This document shows positions 1 to 9,046 of a DNA stretch of 64,000 bases, piece by piece. Location: NCBI RefSeq assembly GCF_900163645.1, contig NZ_FUKM01000048.1, positions 186,001-250,000 of the forward strand, written 5' to 3'. Each line of letters starts with the position of its first letter. The stretch's first letter is position 1. This DNA comes from Halomonas citrativorans. GTDB lineage: Bacteria; Pseudomonadota; Gammaproteobacteria; Pseudomonadales; Halomonadaceae. The position numbers and the translations under genes are program-made. The notes under the pieces are model-generated. The model saw nothing but the letters and a program-made list of their open reading frames with translations, ran no database searches and had not been told where the DNA came from.

Positions 1-927
1 TTTATGGACAAGCACGGTACCAAGCGTACACGCCCGGCCGAGCTTGAACCGGGCACGCTGCGGATCATCAGCGTGCGTATGGACTATTTACCCCCTGAAG
101 TTGAAACGACTCAGCTACTGGGTCAGCCGCAAAAAGCCTATGTATCGCGCTATGCGCTGGGCCGTGACTACCACAAGCTAATACGTAAGCGCTTGGCTCA
201 GCTTGGCAAGAAAATCGAACAGGAAGTAGGCCCTTTTGGCTACCGTGCCTTTGTAGATTCCGCCCCGGTAATGGAGCGCGCCCTTGCGCAAAAGGCAGGC
301 CTTGGCTGGTTCGGTAAAAACGCCATGCTGCTCAACCCGAAGGCGGGATCACTGTTCTTTTTAGGTGAGCTTTATACCGACCTGCCCCTCCCCGTTGACC
401 CGCCCTACGAGCGTGAGCATTGCGGCAGCTGCGATGCTTGTCAGACCGCATGCCCAACAGGGGCGATTGTTGACGACAAAGTGGTGGATTCGCGCAAGTG
501 CATCTCCTATTTAACGATTGAGCTACACGGAGCGATCCCGGTTGAGTTTCGCCGCGCCATGGGCAACCGCGTATATGGCTGCGACGACTGCCAACTGGTG
601 TGCCCGTTCACACGCTTCACCCGCGTGAGTAACGAGCAAGATTTTGCCCCCCGCCACGACCTGGACCGCGCCTCCCTGCTCAGCCTGTTTGCCTGGAGCG
701 AAGAGGCATTTTTGGACAAAACCGCTGGCAGCCCCATTCGACGTATCGGCTACGAACGCTGGCTGCGCAATATTGCCATTGGCCTGGGCAATGCACCGTG
801 GAGCGAGGCGGTTGAAGCCGCGCTGTGGGCACGGCGTGCTTACCCCAGCGCCCTGGTACGTGAGCACGTTGCCTGGGCGCTTGATGAACAGCGCCTCAAG
901 CGCGATGCACGCATTGCGACAAGCTAA
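1..927 (+). CDS. queG: Epoxyqueuosine reductase QueG (5' end cut by window)
   Basis: Cytosolic iron-sulfur and cobalamin enzyme that reduces epoxyqueuosine to queuosine in the anticodon of GUN tRNAs, the last step of queuosine synthesis. The open frame runs in from base 1, so the true start lies upstream; roughly 50-70 N-terminal residues are missing compared with the usual 350-380. Two ferredoxin-like cluster motifs are visible: C-x2-C-x2-C-x3-CP beginning at base 421, and GCDDCQLVCP near base 576. The stretch GLGWFGKN is also typical of the family. It converges on orn with 14 bp between the stops. The QueG/Orn/RsgA/Psd neighbourhood resembles that of enterobacteria. Confidence 0.95.
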   Translation, partial: FMDKHGTKRTRPAELEPGTLRIISVRMDYLPPEVETTQLLGQPQKAYVSRYALGRDYHKLIRKRLAQLGKKIEQEVGPFGYRAFVDSAPVMERALAQKAGLGWFGKNAMLLNPKAGSLFFLGELYTDLPLPVDPPYEREHCGSCDACQTACPTGAIVDDKVVDSRKCISYLTIELHGAIPVEFRRAMGNRVYGCDDCQLVCPFTRFTRVSNEQDFAPRHDLDRASLLSLFAWSEEAFLDKTAGSPIRRIGYERWLRNIAIGLGNAPWSEAVEAALWARRAYPSALVREHVAWALDEQRLKRDARIATS

Positions 928-941
928 CGCTCAACCGAGGC

Positions 942-1523
942 TTACTCTTCTTCGTCCTGCCCGCCTGCCACGCGCAAAAAGGTGTTGCGGTAGTGGGCAA
1001 GTTCAGCAATCGACTCTTTGATATCATCCATTGCCAGGTGCACGTTGCGCTTGCTAAAGCCTGCCAGCGCGCCCGGGTTCCAGCGCTTGGCAAGCTCCTT
1101 AACGCTTGAAACATCCAGGTTACGGTAGTGGAAGAAACGCCACAGCGCTGGCATCTCACGCTCCAAAAAGCGTCGGTCCTGATGGATGCTATTACCACAC
1201 ATGGGCGACGAGCCTGCCACCACGTACTGGCGCAAAAATTCCAGTGTCTGCTGTTCGGCACTGGCCGTATCGTTCTGGCTGGCTTTTACGCGCGCGGCCA
1301 GACCGGACTCGCCGTGGGTCTTCTGGTTCCAGTCATCCATTTGTGCCAACAGACTATCTGGCTGCTTAACGGCAATTACCGGGCCTTCCGCCACGACGTT
1401 TAAATCCGCATCGGTAACGAGTGTTGCCACTTCGATAATGCGCTCTTTATCAGGATCAAGGCCGGTCATTTCCAGGTCGATCCAGACCAGCAGATCACTA
1501 CGCGGTTCGTTACTATTGCTCAT
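942..1523 (-). CDS. orn: Oligoribonuclease
   Basis: 3'-5' exoribonuclease of the DEDDh family that clears 2-5 nt RNA oligomers and pGpG. The first motif WIDLEMTG near the N terminus, the [10 protein letters not shown] segment and the late H-x4-D motif (HLAMDD) supply the acidic and histidine catalytic residues. The start at 1523 (MSNSNEP) is chosen because a GGAG box lies just upstream at about 1530. An in-frame start seven codons earlier at 1544 has no such support. The resulting 193 aa is slightly longer than E. coli Orn (181) because of a short N-terminal extension and an acidic C-terminal tail (DEEE). Divergent from rsgA. Confidence 0.96.
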   Translation of the reverse strand: MSNSNEPRSDLLVWIDLEMTGLDPDKERIIEVATLVTDADLNVVAEGPVIAVKQPDSLLAQMDDWNQKTHGESGLAARVKASQNDTASAEQQTLEFLRQYVVAGSSPMCGNSIHQDRRFLEREMPALWRFFHYRNLDVSSVKELAKRWNPGALAGFSKRNVHLAMDDIKESIAELAHYRNTFLRVAGGQDEEE

Positions 1524-1611
1524 GCTTTTCTCCAGGATAGCCAACGGGTCGAGTTACCCGGCGTCAGTTAACAGGTACACTATCCTCTATTGTACCGAGC
1601 ATCGGGTGGTC

Positions 1612-2631
1612 ATGAGCAAACGTAAATTAAGCCGCCAGCAGCAGTGGCGAGTCGACAAAGTCCAGGCAGAGCGCGCCAGCCGCGCTGAAAAGCGTGATGT
1701 ACGCGACGCTGAAAAGCTGGCTGCTGGCGAATACGGCGCCGAACAGCCCGGCCGGGTGATGGCGCATTTCGGGCGAACGCTGGAAGTACGTAATACCGAG
1801 GGCACACCGGTACGCTGCCATCTACGTGCCAATCTGGACGGTATGGTGACCGGTGACCGGGTAATCTGGCGGGCAGGCCAGGAGGGCTCCGGCGTTGTTG
1901 TGGCCCGCGAAGAGCGTGACACCGTGCTCAAGCGCCCTGACGCGCGCGGCCAACTCAAGCCGGTCGCCGCCAATATCGACCAGATTTTAATCGTTTTTGC
2001 CGTCGAGCCTGCGCCGCATCCTAATTTGATTGACCGTTATCTGGTCGCCGCTGAAGCCACCGATATCGCGCCTGTTCTGGTACTCAACAAAATCGACCTG
2101 CTGCCAGACGATGGCGGCGAGCTTGGCAAGCTACTAGAGCGCTACCGTGCGCTGGGCTACCCGGTGGTGCGCACTACCACGGCCAACGAAGAAGGGCTTG
2201 CACCTTTACGCCAGCAGCTTGAGGGCCGCACCTCAGTGTTTGTGGGCCAAAGCGGCGTGGGTAAATCATCGCTAATTGACCTGCTGTTGCCCGATGAGTC
2301 ATTGCGTATCGGCGCGCTTTCCGAAGATTCACGCAAGGGCACGCACACCACGACTACCGCGCGGCTCTATACCATGAACCGCGATGAAGTCACCGATGGC
2401 GAGCTGATCGACTCTCCCGGTATTCGGGAATTTGGCCTGATCCATTTGACCGAACAGGACGTAACCGACGGCTTTATCGAGTTCCGCCCTTTCCTGGGCC
2501 ACTGCCGTTTTCGTGACTGCCGCCACCGGGAGGAGCCAGGCTGTGCTTTACTTGGAGCGGTTGAGGAAGGCAAGATTCACCCGGAACGCTTTGCCAGCTA
2601 TCGCCGGATTCTCGATAGCTTAGACGCTTGA
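1612..2631 (+). CDS. rsgA: Small ribosomal subunit biogenesis GTPase RsgA
   Basis: Circularly permuted GTPase that checks late maturation of the 30S subunit. The motif order is G4 (NKIDLLPD), then G1 (GQSGVGKS at residues 212-219), then G3 (DSPGIREFG), which is the RsgA permutation. The N terminus is a basic arm plus OB fold, and the C terminus has the zinc knuckle C-x4-C-x-H-x5-C (CRFRDCRHREEPGC). The open frame extends upstream across orn, but the start at 1612 (MSKRKLSRQQQ) gives 339 aa, matching the family, and the upstream extension is only the shadow of orn. An in-phase rhodanese gene follows 17 bp downstream. Confidence 0.96.
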   Translation: MSKRKLSRQQQWRVDKVQAERASRAEKRDVRDAEKLAAGEYGAEQPGRVMAHFGRTLEVRNTEGTPVRCHLRANLDGMVTGDRVIWRAGQEGSGVVVAREERDTVLKRPDARGQLKPVAANIDQILIVFAVEPAPHPNLIDRYLVAAEATDIAPVLVLNKIDLLPDDGGELGKLLERYRALGYPVVRTTTANEEGLAPLRQQLEGRTSVFVGQSGVGKSSLIDLLLPDESLRIGALSEDSRKGTHTTTTARLYTMNRDEVTDGELIDSPGIREFGLIHLTEQDVTDGFIEFRPFLGHCRFRDCRHREEPGCALLGAVEEGKIHPERFASYRRILDSLDA

Positions 2632-2648
2632 TTTTAAAGGAGCTAACC

Positions 2649-3491
2649 ATGAGCACCGAGCACCCATCATCAGAGTCAAATCTTCTACCGCTGATCGTTG
2701 AGCCAGAACAGTTGCAGAGTCGCCTGGATCAACCAGCGCTTTTGATCATTGATGTGCCGGTGAATCCGGATAGTTACCGCCAGGGGCATGTGCCGGGCGC
2801 GGTATATCTGGATTTTCGCTATCTGATGCGCGGCGAAGGCCCGGTGCCCAACGACGTTCCCGATGTGGATTTCTTATCGCAGCTGTTCAGCGCATTGGGG
2901 CTTACCCGCGACACCCACGTTGTGGCCTATGATGACGAAGGCGGCGGCTGGGCAGCGCGCCTTTTATGGACGCTGGAGCTGATTGGCCACACCCGCTACT
3001 CCTATTTAAATGGCGGCATTCATGCCTGGCGTGATGCCGGCATGCCCGAAAGCACGGAGCAAACCCGCCCCTCGCCTAGCGAATACCATGCACAAATTTT
3101 AAACCCGCAGGCGCTCATCACCTGTGATGAGATTAAAGCCAAGCTGGGTGACAAGCAGTTTGCAGTTTGGGATGCTCGCTCCCAGGGCGAATATAACGGC
3201 GAGAAAGGCAATAATAAGCATCTTGGCCACATTCCAGGTGCGGTCAATATGGATTGGCTAAACGCCATGGACCGGGCCCGCGCCCTGCGTATTCGCGACT
3301 ACGCCGAGCTTATAACTGAGCTTGGGGCCATGGGCCTAACGCCCGATATGGAAGTAGCCACTCACTGCCAGAGCCACCACCGCAGCAGTTTTACCTGGCT
3401 GGTAGGCAAAGCCCTAGGGTTTAATATACGCGGCTATGCGGGCTCCTGGGGTGAATGGGGCAACCGCGACGATACGCCGATTGAAAAGTAA
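2649..3491 (+). CDS. Two-domain rhodanese / sulfurtransferase
   Basis: Thiosulfate or 3-mercaptopyruvate sulfurtransferase of 280 aa with two rhodanese domains. The N-terminal domain has lost the cysteine. The C-terminal one carries the active-site loop CQSHHR with Cys240 as the persulfide-carrying residue. The start at 2649 is set by an AAAGGAG box at 2636-2642; an ATG seven codons upstream overlaps the rsgA stop and lacks a ribosome site. The loop differs from the CRKGVT and CGSGVT forms typical of rhodanese and MPST, so the sulfur donor cannot be assigned from sequence. It sits between rsgA and psd and may be cotranscribed with both. Confidence 0.88.
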   Translation: MSTEHPSSESNLLPLIVEPEQLQSRLDQPALLIIDVPVNPDSYRQGHVPGAVYLDFRYLMRGEGPVPNDVPDVDFLSQLFSALGLTRDTHVVAYDDEGGGWAARLLWTLELIGHTRYSYLNGGIHAWRDAGMPESTEQTRPSPSEYHAQILNPQALITCDEIKAKLGDKQFAVWDARSQGEYNGEKGNNKHLGHIPGAVNMDWLNAMDRARALRIRDYAELITELGAMGLTPDMEVATHCQSHHRSSFTWLVGKALGFNIRGYAGSWGEWGNRDDTPIEK

Positions 3492-3542
3492 CGTAACCGG
3501 CTTGGCTGGCACGACGTTTAACCACTGCTAAAAGTAATTAAT

Positions 3543-4415
3543 GTGACGCTACCTCAAAAAGCTTTCTCGTTACTCCAGTACCCGCTTCCCCATCATGCCA
3601 TCTCGCGTCTGACCGGCACGTTTGCGCAGAGTGAAGTGCCTTGGCTGAAAAACATGCTGATCAAGGCCTTTATCAAGCGGTTTAACGTCGACATGAGCCA
3701 GGCACTTGAGCCGGACCCAACGGCGTACGCCAATTTTAACGCGTTCTTTACCCGCGCTTTAAAAGCGGATGCTCGCCCGCTGGGGCAAGGCATTTTAAGC
3801 CCGGCCGATGGCTCGCTTTCGCGCCATGGTCGCCTGCAGGCGGGCCAGCTGGTTCAAGCCAAGGGCCATACCTATTCGGCTCAGTCGTTACTGGGTGGGG
3901 ATGCCGCGCTTGCAGAAGAGTTTATGGGCGGCAGTTTCGCGACCGTTTATCTCTCGCCACGCGACTATCACCGTGTACATATGCCCATGACCGGCACACT
4001 GCGGGAAATGATTTATGTGCCTGGGCGAATTTTCTCAGTGAATAAAGCCACCGCGAGCTACGTGCCGAACCTGTTTGCACGCAACGAACGCCTGGTATGC
4101 ATTTTTGATTCAGAACACGGCCCATTTGCCATGGTGTTGGTCGGCGCGATGGTCGTTGCCGCCATTGAAACCGTGTGGTCTGGGCAGGTCACGCCGCTGG
4201 CGGGCGTGCCTCAACGCACACGTTTTGACAAAACCATCACACTTGAGCGCGGCGAGGAAATGGGGCTATTCAAACTCGGCTCTACCGTTGTAATGTGTTT
4301 TGCCAAGCCAGTCACGTTTAGCAATCCAGCAACGCGTGAGGATTATCGACCAGAAGCCATGGTGCAAATGGGCCAAACCCTCGGTGATTTTCCGCCAGCC
4401 CCGCCTATCGCTTAG
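3543..4415 (+). CDS. psd: Phosphatidylserine decarboxylase proenzyme
   Basis: Makes phosphatidylethanolamine from phosphatidylserine at the inner membrane. The 290-aa proenzyme contains the self-cleavage motif LGST, where Ser247 becomes the pyruvoyl group of the small alpha subunit. DYHRVHMP, with the conserved histidines, is also present. The start is GTG at 3543: the ATG overlapping it at 3541 is followed immediately by TGA, so the GTG is the usable codon, and the ribosome site is weak. The gene ends only 2 bp from the oppositely transcribed epmA, leaving no room for a terminator between them. Confidence 0.95.
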   Translation: MTLPQKAFSLLQYPLPHHAISRLTGTFAQSEVPWLKNMLIKAFIKRFNVDMSQALEPDPTAYANFNAFFTRALKADARPLGQGILSPADGSLSRHGRLQAGQLVQAKGHTYSAQSLLGGDAALAEEFMGGSFATVYLSPRDYHRVHMPMTGTLREMIYVPGRIFSVNKATASYVPNLFARNERLVCIFDSEHGPFAMVLVGAMVVAAIETVWSGQVTPLAGVPQRTRFDKTITLERGEEMGLFKLGSTVVMCFAKPVTFSNPATREDYRPEAMVQMGQTLGDFPPAPPIA

Positions 4416-4417
4416 CG

Positions 4418-5398
4418 TTAGCAATTAGGCGTCGAAAAGGTGAGCACGTCTTCAAGGCGTGCTTTACCCAATGCCAATTGAATTAAACGGTCAATTCCCA
4501 GCGCTACGCCCGCACATTCGGGCATGCCATGCTCAAGCGCTGCCAGCAAACGCTCATCAACATCGACCTCGGGTAGCCCCAAGCGTCGCCGTTCAGCGTT
4601 ATCGTCGCTAAAGCGAGTGCGCTGCTCAGCGGCATCGGTTAATTCGTGATACCCATTGGCCAGCTCAATACCGTTCAGGTAAAGCTCAAAACGTGATGCG
4701 ACCCACTCTCCATCCACATCCTGGTGTCGGCGGGCAAGCGCCGCTTGGCTGGCGGGATAGTCCGTTACCACGCTTAATTCGTTCTGTCCCAACGTGGGCT
4801 CAATCACCATGCTCATCAAAAGATCGAGGCAGGTATCGCGGCCTTCGTTCACCAACACCCCGGTAGGCATCCGGCCTCGCTCAGCGGCTAGCGCGCGTAG
4901 CTTATCAAGTGACGTTGTGAAGGGGTCGATAGCCAAACAGGTATGAAACAGCTCGCGATAACGATAGTGCACTACCGGCCCGGCAAAAGCAGGTAACAGC
5001 GTGGCCACCAGCGTGGCGGTCTCATCGATCAGTTCGCCAAGCGAAAATCCTGGCCGGTACCATTCAAGCATCGTGAATTCAATGTTATGGCGCGAGCCCA
5101 CTTCACCATCACGAAAACTACGCGCCAGCTGAAAAATGGGCCCACTGCCTGCGGCCACTAAACGCTTCATATGAAATTCAGGTGAGGTTTGCAGCCATAA
5201 CCGCCGCTGGCCTTTATCAGTGCGCGCTTGAGTCGCAAGTGACACCAGGTGCACATCGGTACTTCCGCCCTGCCCAAGCACCGGCGTTTCAACTTCCAGT
5301 ACGTCACGTTGGGAAAAAAATGCTCGCACCTTTGAAAGCAGACGTGCTCGCTCGCGCAGCGTTTCAATTTGCGCATTTGGTCGCCAATCAATGGCCAT
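4418..5398 (-). CDS. epmA: EF-P--(R)-beta-lysine ligase EpmA (GenX/PoxA/YjeA)
   Basis: Truncated class II lysyl-tRNA synthetase paralogue that ligates (R)-beta-lysine onto the conserved lysine of elongation factor P. At 326 aa it has the catalytic core but no anticodon-binding domain. Class II motifs are visible: motif 2 FRDGEVGSRHNIEFTMLEWY and motif 3 GVALGIDRL near the C terminus. The start at 5398 follows AAGGAG by about five bases; a GTG one codon earlier at 5401 is too close to that box. It lies directly downstream of its substrate gene efp on the same strand. Its partner epmB is divergent from efp, so all three EF-P genes are together. Confidence 0.95.
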   Translation of the reverse strand: MAIDWRPNAQIETLRERARLLSKVRAFFSQRDVLEVETPVLGQGGSTDVHLVSLATQARTDKGQRRLWLQTSPEFHMKRLVAAGSGPIFQLARSFRDGEVGSRHNIEFTMLEWYRPGFSLGELIDETATLVATLLPAFAGPVVHYRYRELFHTCLAIDPFTTSLDKLRALAAERGRMPTGVLVNEGRDTCLDLLMSMVIEPTLGQNELSVVTDYPASQAALARRHQDVDGEWVASRFELYLNGIELANGYHELTDAAEQRTRFSDDNAERRRLGLPEVDVDERLLAALEHGMPECAGVALGIDRLIQLALGKARLEDVLTFSTPNC

Positions 5399-5411
5399 CA
5401 CCGCTCCTTGA

Positions 5412-5439
5412 ATAAAGTAAAGCCACGCAAATGCGTGGC
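5412..5439 (-). terminator. Hairpin plus T-rich tail downstream of efp
   Basis: On the minus strand, GCCACGC-ATTT-GCGTGGC (5422-5439 on the plus strand) forms a perfect 7-bp stem followed by the T-rich run TTTACTTTATT. It fits a rho-independent terminator for efp, placed just ahead of epmA. Some read-through into epmA would then be attenuated rather than blocked. Confidence 0.55.
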
Positions 5440-5457
5440 CCTAATGTAGTACAAATG

Positions 5458-5501
5458 TAGCCAAGTGCGTAATAAAGCCTGCCGCTTTATCCACTTGGCT
5501 A
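5458..5501. repeat. Two-tier perfect hairpin in the efp-epmA gap
   Basis: The outer arms TAGCCAAGTG (5458-5467) and CACTTGGCTA (5492-5501) are exact inverted repeats. The inner arms ATAAAGC (5472-5478) and GCTTTAT (5484-5490) are also exact, with a 5-nt apical loop. It lies within the efp 3' untranslated region, 44 bp below the efp stop, and before the simpler terminator-like hairpin. It could stabilise the efp message or be part of a tandem terminator. Nearby, CACTTAAC is repeated directly at 5504 and 5516. Confidence 0.6.
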
Positions 5502-5545
5502 AGCACTTAACTACTCACTTAACACTTAGCTTAAAAACGTACTTA

Positions 5546-6112
5546 TCAAGCACGAGAAACGTACTCGCCGGAGCGCGTATCGATTTTTAGCACTTCGCCC
5601 TGGTTGATAAACAGAGGTACACGAACAACAGCACCCGAAGAGAGCGTCGCAGGTTTAGAGCCGCCCTGCGCCGTATCGCCTTTCAGACCCGGGTCAGTCT
5701 CGACCACTTCAAGCTCAATGAAGTTGGGCGGCGTCACCGAAATTGCCTTGTCGTTCCACAGTGTAAGCGTATAAGGCACCTGCTCTTTGAGCCATTTGAT
5801 GGTATCGCCCAGCGCTTTTTTCTCTACGGCGTACTGCTCAAAAGAGCCGTCCGTTTTCATAAAGTGCCACATGTCACCGTCGGTGTAGAGATACTCCATC
5901 TCCAGGTCCATGACATCTGCACCTTCCAGTGAATCACCCGACTTAAAGGTACGCTCGCCTACACGGCCGGTCATCAGGTTACGCAGCTTAACGCGGTTAA
6001 ACGCTTGGCCCTTGCCGGGCTTGACCAATTCGTTCTCAACGATCGAGCAAGGATCACCGTCGAGCATTACTTTTAAACCGCCTTTGAATTCATTGGTAGA
6101 ATAGTTAGCCAT
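5546..6112 (-). CDS. efp: Elongation factor P
   Basis: Relieves ribosome stalling at polyproline stretches. At 188 aa it has the normal three-domain EF-P length. The modified residue is Lys34 in the loop PGKGQAF, the site beta-lysylated by EpmA with lysine prepared by EpmB. The conserved C-terminal block with RSGEYVSRA is complete. The presence of lysine at position 34 together with epmA and epmB indicates the beta-lysine type of modification rather than rhamnosylation by EarP. It is transcribed divergently from epmB across about 140 bp. Confidence 0.97.
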   Translation of the reverse strand: MANYSTNEFKGGLKVMLDGDPCSIVENELVKPGKGQAFNRVKLRNLMTGRVGERTFKSGDSLEGADVMDLEMEYLYTDGDMWHFMKTDGSFEQYAVEKKALGDTIKWLKEQVPYTLTLWNDKAISVTPPNFIELEVVETDPGLKGDTAQGGSKPATLSSGAVVRVPLFINQGEVLKIDTRSGEYVSRA

Positions 6113-6251
6113 GTTGCCTCTCTGTGATCTATTTCAGTTAGCTATTACAGTAAGCGATGCAGGCCAGCCTACGTCGCCGCAGCGTGGGTAGCATCGTCAA
6201 ATAAGTGCGCGCATGATAACCCGAAGGAGGGCTTTTTTGCAGGAGAACATT

Positions 6252-7271
6252 ATGATCGTTGCCTCGGATAATCACGAGCGATTCAACGAAACCTCAAGCC
6301 CCACGTGGCAACAGCAGCTTTCCAACGCCGTTCGCGACCCGCATGAGCTTTGCAAGCGGCTTGGACTAAAGAGCGAATGGCTCTCTGGCGCACATACCGG
6401 GCATACGCTGTTTGAAACCTGCGTGCCCGAGGCCTATTTGTCACGCATCGCTTACGGCGATACGTCCGACCCGCTGCTGCGACAAGTGCTGCCCGTCAGC
6501 GACGAAGCGCTCACGCCTGGTGGTTACGTGCTTGACCCTCTTGAAGAGGCCGATCATCGCCCTGCCAAAGGGTTGATTCACAAATACGCCGGCCGGGTGC
6601 TATTAATCGCAAGCCCAAACTGCGCAATTAACTGCCGCTACTGTTTTCGTCGCCACTTTCCCTACAGCGATAATTCACCTTCCAGGGCCCAGTGGCAAGA
6701 TGCGCTTGATTACCTGCGTAGCAATCCCACCATTCATGAAGCCATTCTTTCCGGCGGCGATCCGCTGGCTGCCAACGACCGTCAGCTAGCCTGGCTAGTC
6801 GGCGAGCTGGAAAAAATCCCTCATCTTAAGCGGCTGCGCATTCACACACGCCTACCCGTGGTGATTCCTGATCGTATTGATAATGCGCTGCTTGCCTGGC
6901 TGGGTAACAGCCGGCTGCAAAAAGTCGTGGTACTGCATATCAATCACGCCAACGAGGTAGATCAAGCCGTCGTTGAGGCCTGCACCCGGTTAAAAGAAGC
7001 CGGCGCCACACTGCTTAATCAAAGCGTACTGCTGCGCGGCGTTAACGACGAAGTGGGCACACTCACCGCCCTTTCAGAGCGGCTTTTTGAAGCAGGCATT
7101 CTGCCCTACTACCTGCATGTATTAGACCCGGTGCAGGGTGCTGCTCATTTTGATGTACCGGATGATGAAGCGCGTGCGCTCATCACCCAGCTGCGTGAGC
7201 ACTTACCCGGTTTTCTGATGCCCAGGTTAGTGCGCGAAGTACCTGGGGAGGCGAGTAAAACGCCGCTATAA
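6252..7271 (+). CDS. epmB: EF-P L-lysine 2,3-aminomutase EpmB
   Basis: Radical SAM, PLP-dependent enzyme that converts L-lysine to (R)-beta-lysine for EF-P modification. The cluster motif C-x3-C-x2-C is at residues 124, 128 and 131 (CAINCRYCFRRHFPY), followed by SGGDPL. The start at 6252 is preferred because AGGAG lies at 6241-6245; an ATG at 6213 would add 13 residues without a comparable box. The resulting 339 aa matches E. coli EpmB. The stop is about 90 bp from the convergent deoR gene, a gap in which no convincing terminator was found. Confidence 0.94.
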   Translation: MIVASDNHERFNETSSPTWQQQLSNAVRDPHELCKRLGLKSEWLSGAHTGHTLFETCVPEAYLSRIAYGDTSDPLLRQVLPVSDEALTPGGYVLDPLEEADHRPAKGLIHKYAGRVLLIASPNCAINCRYCFRRHFPYSDNSPSRAQWQDALDYLRSNPTIHEAILSGGDPLAANDRQLAWLVGELEKIPHLKRLRIHTRLPVVIPDRIDNALLAWLGNSRLQKVVVLHINHANEVDQAVVEACTRLKEAGATLLNQSVLLRGVNDEVGTLTALSERLFEAGILPYYLHVLDPVQGAAHFDVPDDEARALITQLREHLPGFLMPRLVREVPGEASKTPL

Positions 7272-7359
7272 AAGAGGTGGCGAATGCGGGGCGGCAAGCG
7301 TCTACCAACGCCTATGCCGCCACTGAATTCAGGGGTACATAGTTGAACTTGTCTAAAAG

Positions 7360-8130
7360 CTAGATTTCGACCACTTCGAGAGTGATGGCACGACTACGCT
7401 TAAACACTTCAAGCTTGTCATTTCCGGCCTGATCATCGGTAATAAGCGTCCAGTGGCTTAGCATAGGCGTCCAGTGTTGTTGTCGTGCGTTACCCAGCTT
7501 ACTGGAGTCAGCAAGCACTACCACTTTCAGAGCGCGTCGAATCATCATCTCTTTTAAATAAGCCTGCTCAGCGCTGGCTTCGCACAGCCCCAAATCGGCC
7601 ACTACACCGTCAGCGCTTACGAAAAGTTTATCTACCGATAAGCGTTCAAGCGCCGCCTGAGCCGTTACACCGTAGGTCGTCATACTAGCCGTCCGTAAGT
7701 CCCCACCTAAAAGCGTTACTTTGCAGTCCTTGATAGCCGCTAGAGCGGGCAGCGCAGCCACATTATTGGTAAACACATGAAGCCTGCGCCGCTGCCCTAA
7801 CACCTTAGCCAGCGCCGTAGTAGTGGACCCACCGTCAAGCAGCAGCGTATCACCGTCTTCAATATGCCCAAGCGCAGCGAGCGCAAGATGCGCTTTGACA
7901 TCGCCCCGTTCGTGCTGACGCTGAACCAGCGAGAGTTCTGGCTCACGCTTGCCTACCACTGCGGCGGCACCACCATAGGTGCGTACGATGTATCCCTCGT
8001 CGGCCAGCGATGACAAGTCTCGCCGAACGGTGGCCTCGGAGATATTAAAACGCTCACAAAGCGTCTCCACATCGGTCATTCCGTTGTGGACTGCTTCCAG
8101 CATGGCGCTGCGGCGCTTGGCGACTTTCAT
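7360..8130 (-). CDS. DeoR-family transcriptional regulator
   Basis: At 256 aa, with an N-terminal winged helix-turn-helix (residues about 18-45, including ISEATVRRDLSSL) and a C-terminal DeoR sugar-phosphate sensor domain. The sensor carries LDGGSTTTALA and the TLLGGDLR region. AAGGAG sits six bases ahead of the ATG. It is the last gene of the minus-strand acid-sugar operon, 25 bp after the dehydrogenase, and is inferred to repress that operon and perhaps the divergent TAXI transporter. DeoR proteins of this type usually respond to phosphorylated sugars, so a phosphorylated tetronate from the DUF1537 kinase is a plausible effector. Confidence 0.88.
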   Translation of the reverse strand: MKVAKRRSAMLEAVHNGMTDVETLCERFNISEATVRRDLSSLADEGYIVRTYGGAAAVVGKREPELSLVQRQHERGDVKAHLALAALGHIEDGDTLLLDGGSTTTALAKVLGQRRRLHVFTNNVAALPALAAIKDCKVTLLGGDLRTASMTTYGVTAQAALERLSVDKLFVSADGVVADLGLCEASAEQAYLKEMMIRRALKVVVLADSSKLGNARQQHWTPMLSHWTLITDDQAGNDKLEVFKRSRAITLEVVEI

Positions 8131-8155
8131 TGAGACTCCTTAAGGCAGAGCGCTT

Positions 8156-9046
8156 TTACGATGAGAAGGACACACCGTGTCGCTTAGCGACGATATCGGA
8201 AAGCTCAGGTACAAAGCTTTCTCCGGCACCTTCTTCCAGTGCGCTTGCGTATAAATCTTTAATGGCATGAGCGACTCCCGCTTGAACGTTCAAGGCATCC
8301 GCCAGGTTGGCTACGTAGCGGATATCCTTGCCAGCATTAGCCAGCGAAAAGCGGTGGGCGTCGCGGTCGCGCTCCAGCACGTACTGGAAGAACGTCTGAT
8401 AAAAACCACTATCCATTCGACTGCCGCGTATAACGCTGTCAAATACCGCAGGAGTTACGCCCGCTTTGGCGCCGATGGTAAGCGCCTCAGAATAAATCGC
8501 ACCGTAGCCCATGGCCAAAAATTGATTGAGCAGTTTCATGGTATGGCCAGCGCCTGCTGGGCCTACGTGCAGGATTTTACCCGCCCAGCACTCCAGCACC
8601 GGGCGCACGGCTTCAAGCGTGGCATCATCAGCACCGACGATAGCCTGTAGCTCGCCTGATTCCGCTTGGGTCGGTGTACCGCCCAAGGCAGCATCCATGA
8701 AAGTGACGCCCTTAGCGGCGAGCGTTTCGTTTAAGCGGCGCGTCAGAGTAGGGTCGGACGTTGAACAGTCCACAATGACAAGCCCTTCGTGAGCGCCCAA
8801 CGCCAACCCCTGCTCACCTTCAACAATCGCTTCGACCTGCGGAGCGCCGGGTACACAAATAAACACAATATCCGAGCACTCTGCCAGCGCCTTGGGAGAG
8901 TCCACCGACTGAGCCCCCTGTTTCAGAAGCGGCGCGATGCTTTCCTCGCGCGGATCAAAAACGGACATTGAGTAGCCACCTTGCATGATATTACGAGCAA
9001 TGTTGGCACCCATCAGGCCCAAGCCGATAAAGCCGATACGTTTCAT
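8156..9046 (-). CDS. NAD(P)-dependent 3-hydroxyacid dehydrogenase (LtnD/GarR-like)
   Basis: 296 aa in the beta-hydroxyacid dehydrogenase family, alongside tartronate semialdehyde reductase, 3-hydroxyisobutyrate dehydrogenase and L-threonate dehydrogenase. The Rossmann motif is FIGLGLMGANIARN (from residue 6). The substrate loop DAALGGTPTQAESGEL and the catalytic-lysine helix GHTMKLLNQFL are intact. Its start overlaps the stop of the pdxA-like gene as TAATG, with an AAGGAG box inside that gene. Linkage to a DUF1537 kinase suggests an acid-sugar substrate such as a threonate, but the exact acid cannot be read from sequence. Confidence 0.85.
   Translation of the reverse strand: MKRIGFIGLGLMGANIARNIMQGGYSMSVFDPREESIAPLLKQGAQSVDSPKALAECSDIVFICVPGAPQVEAIVEGEQGLALGAHEGLVIVDCSTSDPTLTRRLNETLAAKGVTFMDAALGGTPTQAESGELQAIVGADDATLEAVRPVLECWAGKILHVGPAGAGHTMKLLNQFLAMGYGAIYSEALTIGAKAGVTPAVFDSVIRGSRMDSGFYQTFFQYVLERDRDAHRFSLANAGKDIRYVANLADALNVQAGVAHAIKDLYASALEEGAGESFVPELSDIVAKRHGVSFSS

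Noticed and set aside
1186..1611. Upstream in-frame extension of rsgA
   Set aside because: It lies antisense to orn, has no RsgA-like sequence, and the family start is matched by the ATG at 1612.
7272..7359. Terminator between epmB and deoR
   Set aside because: GTGGCG and CGCCAC repeats are present but far apart with a large unstructured loop and no T run.
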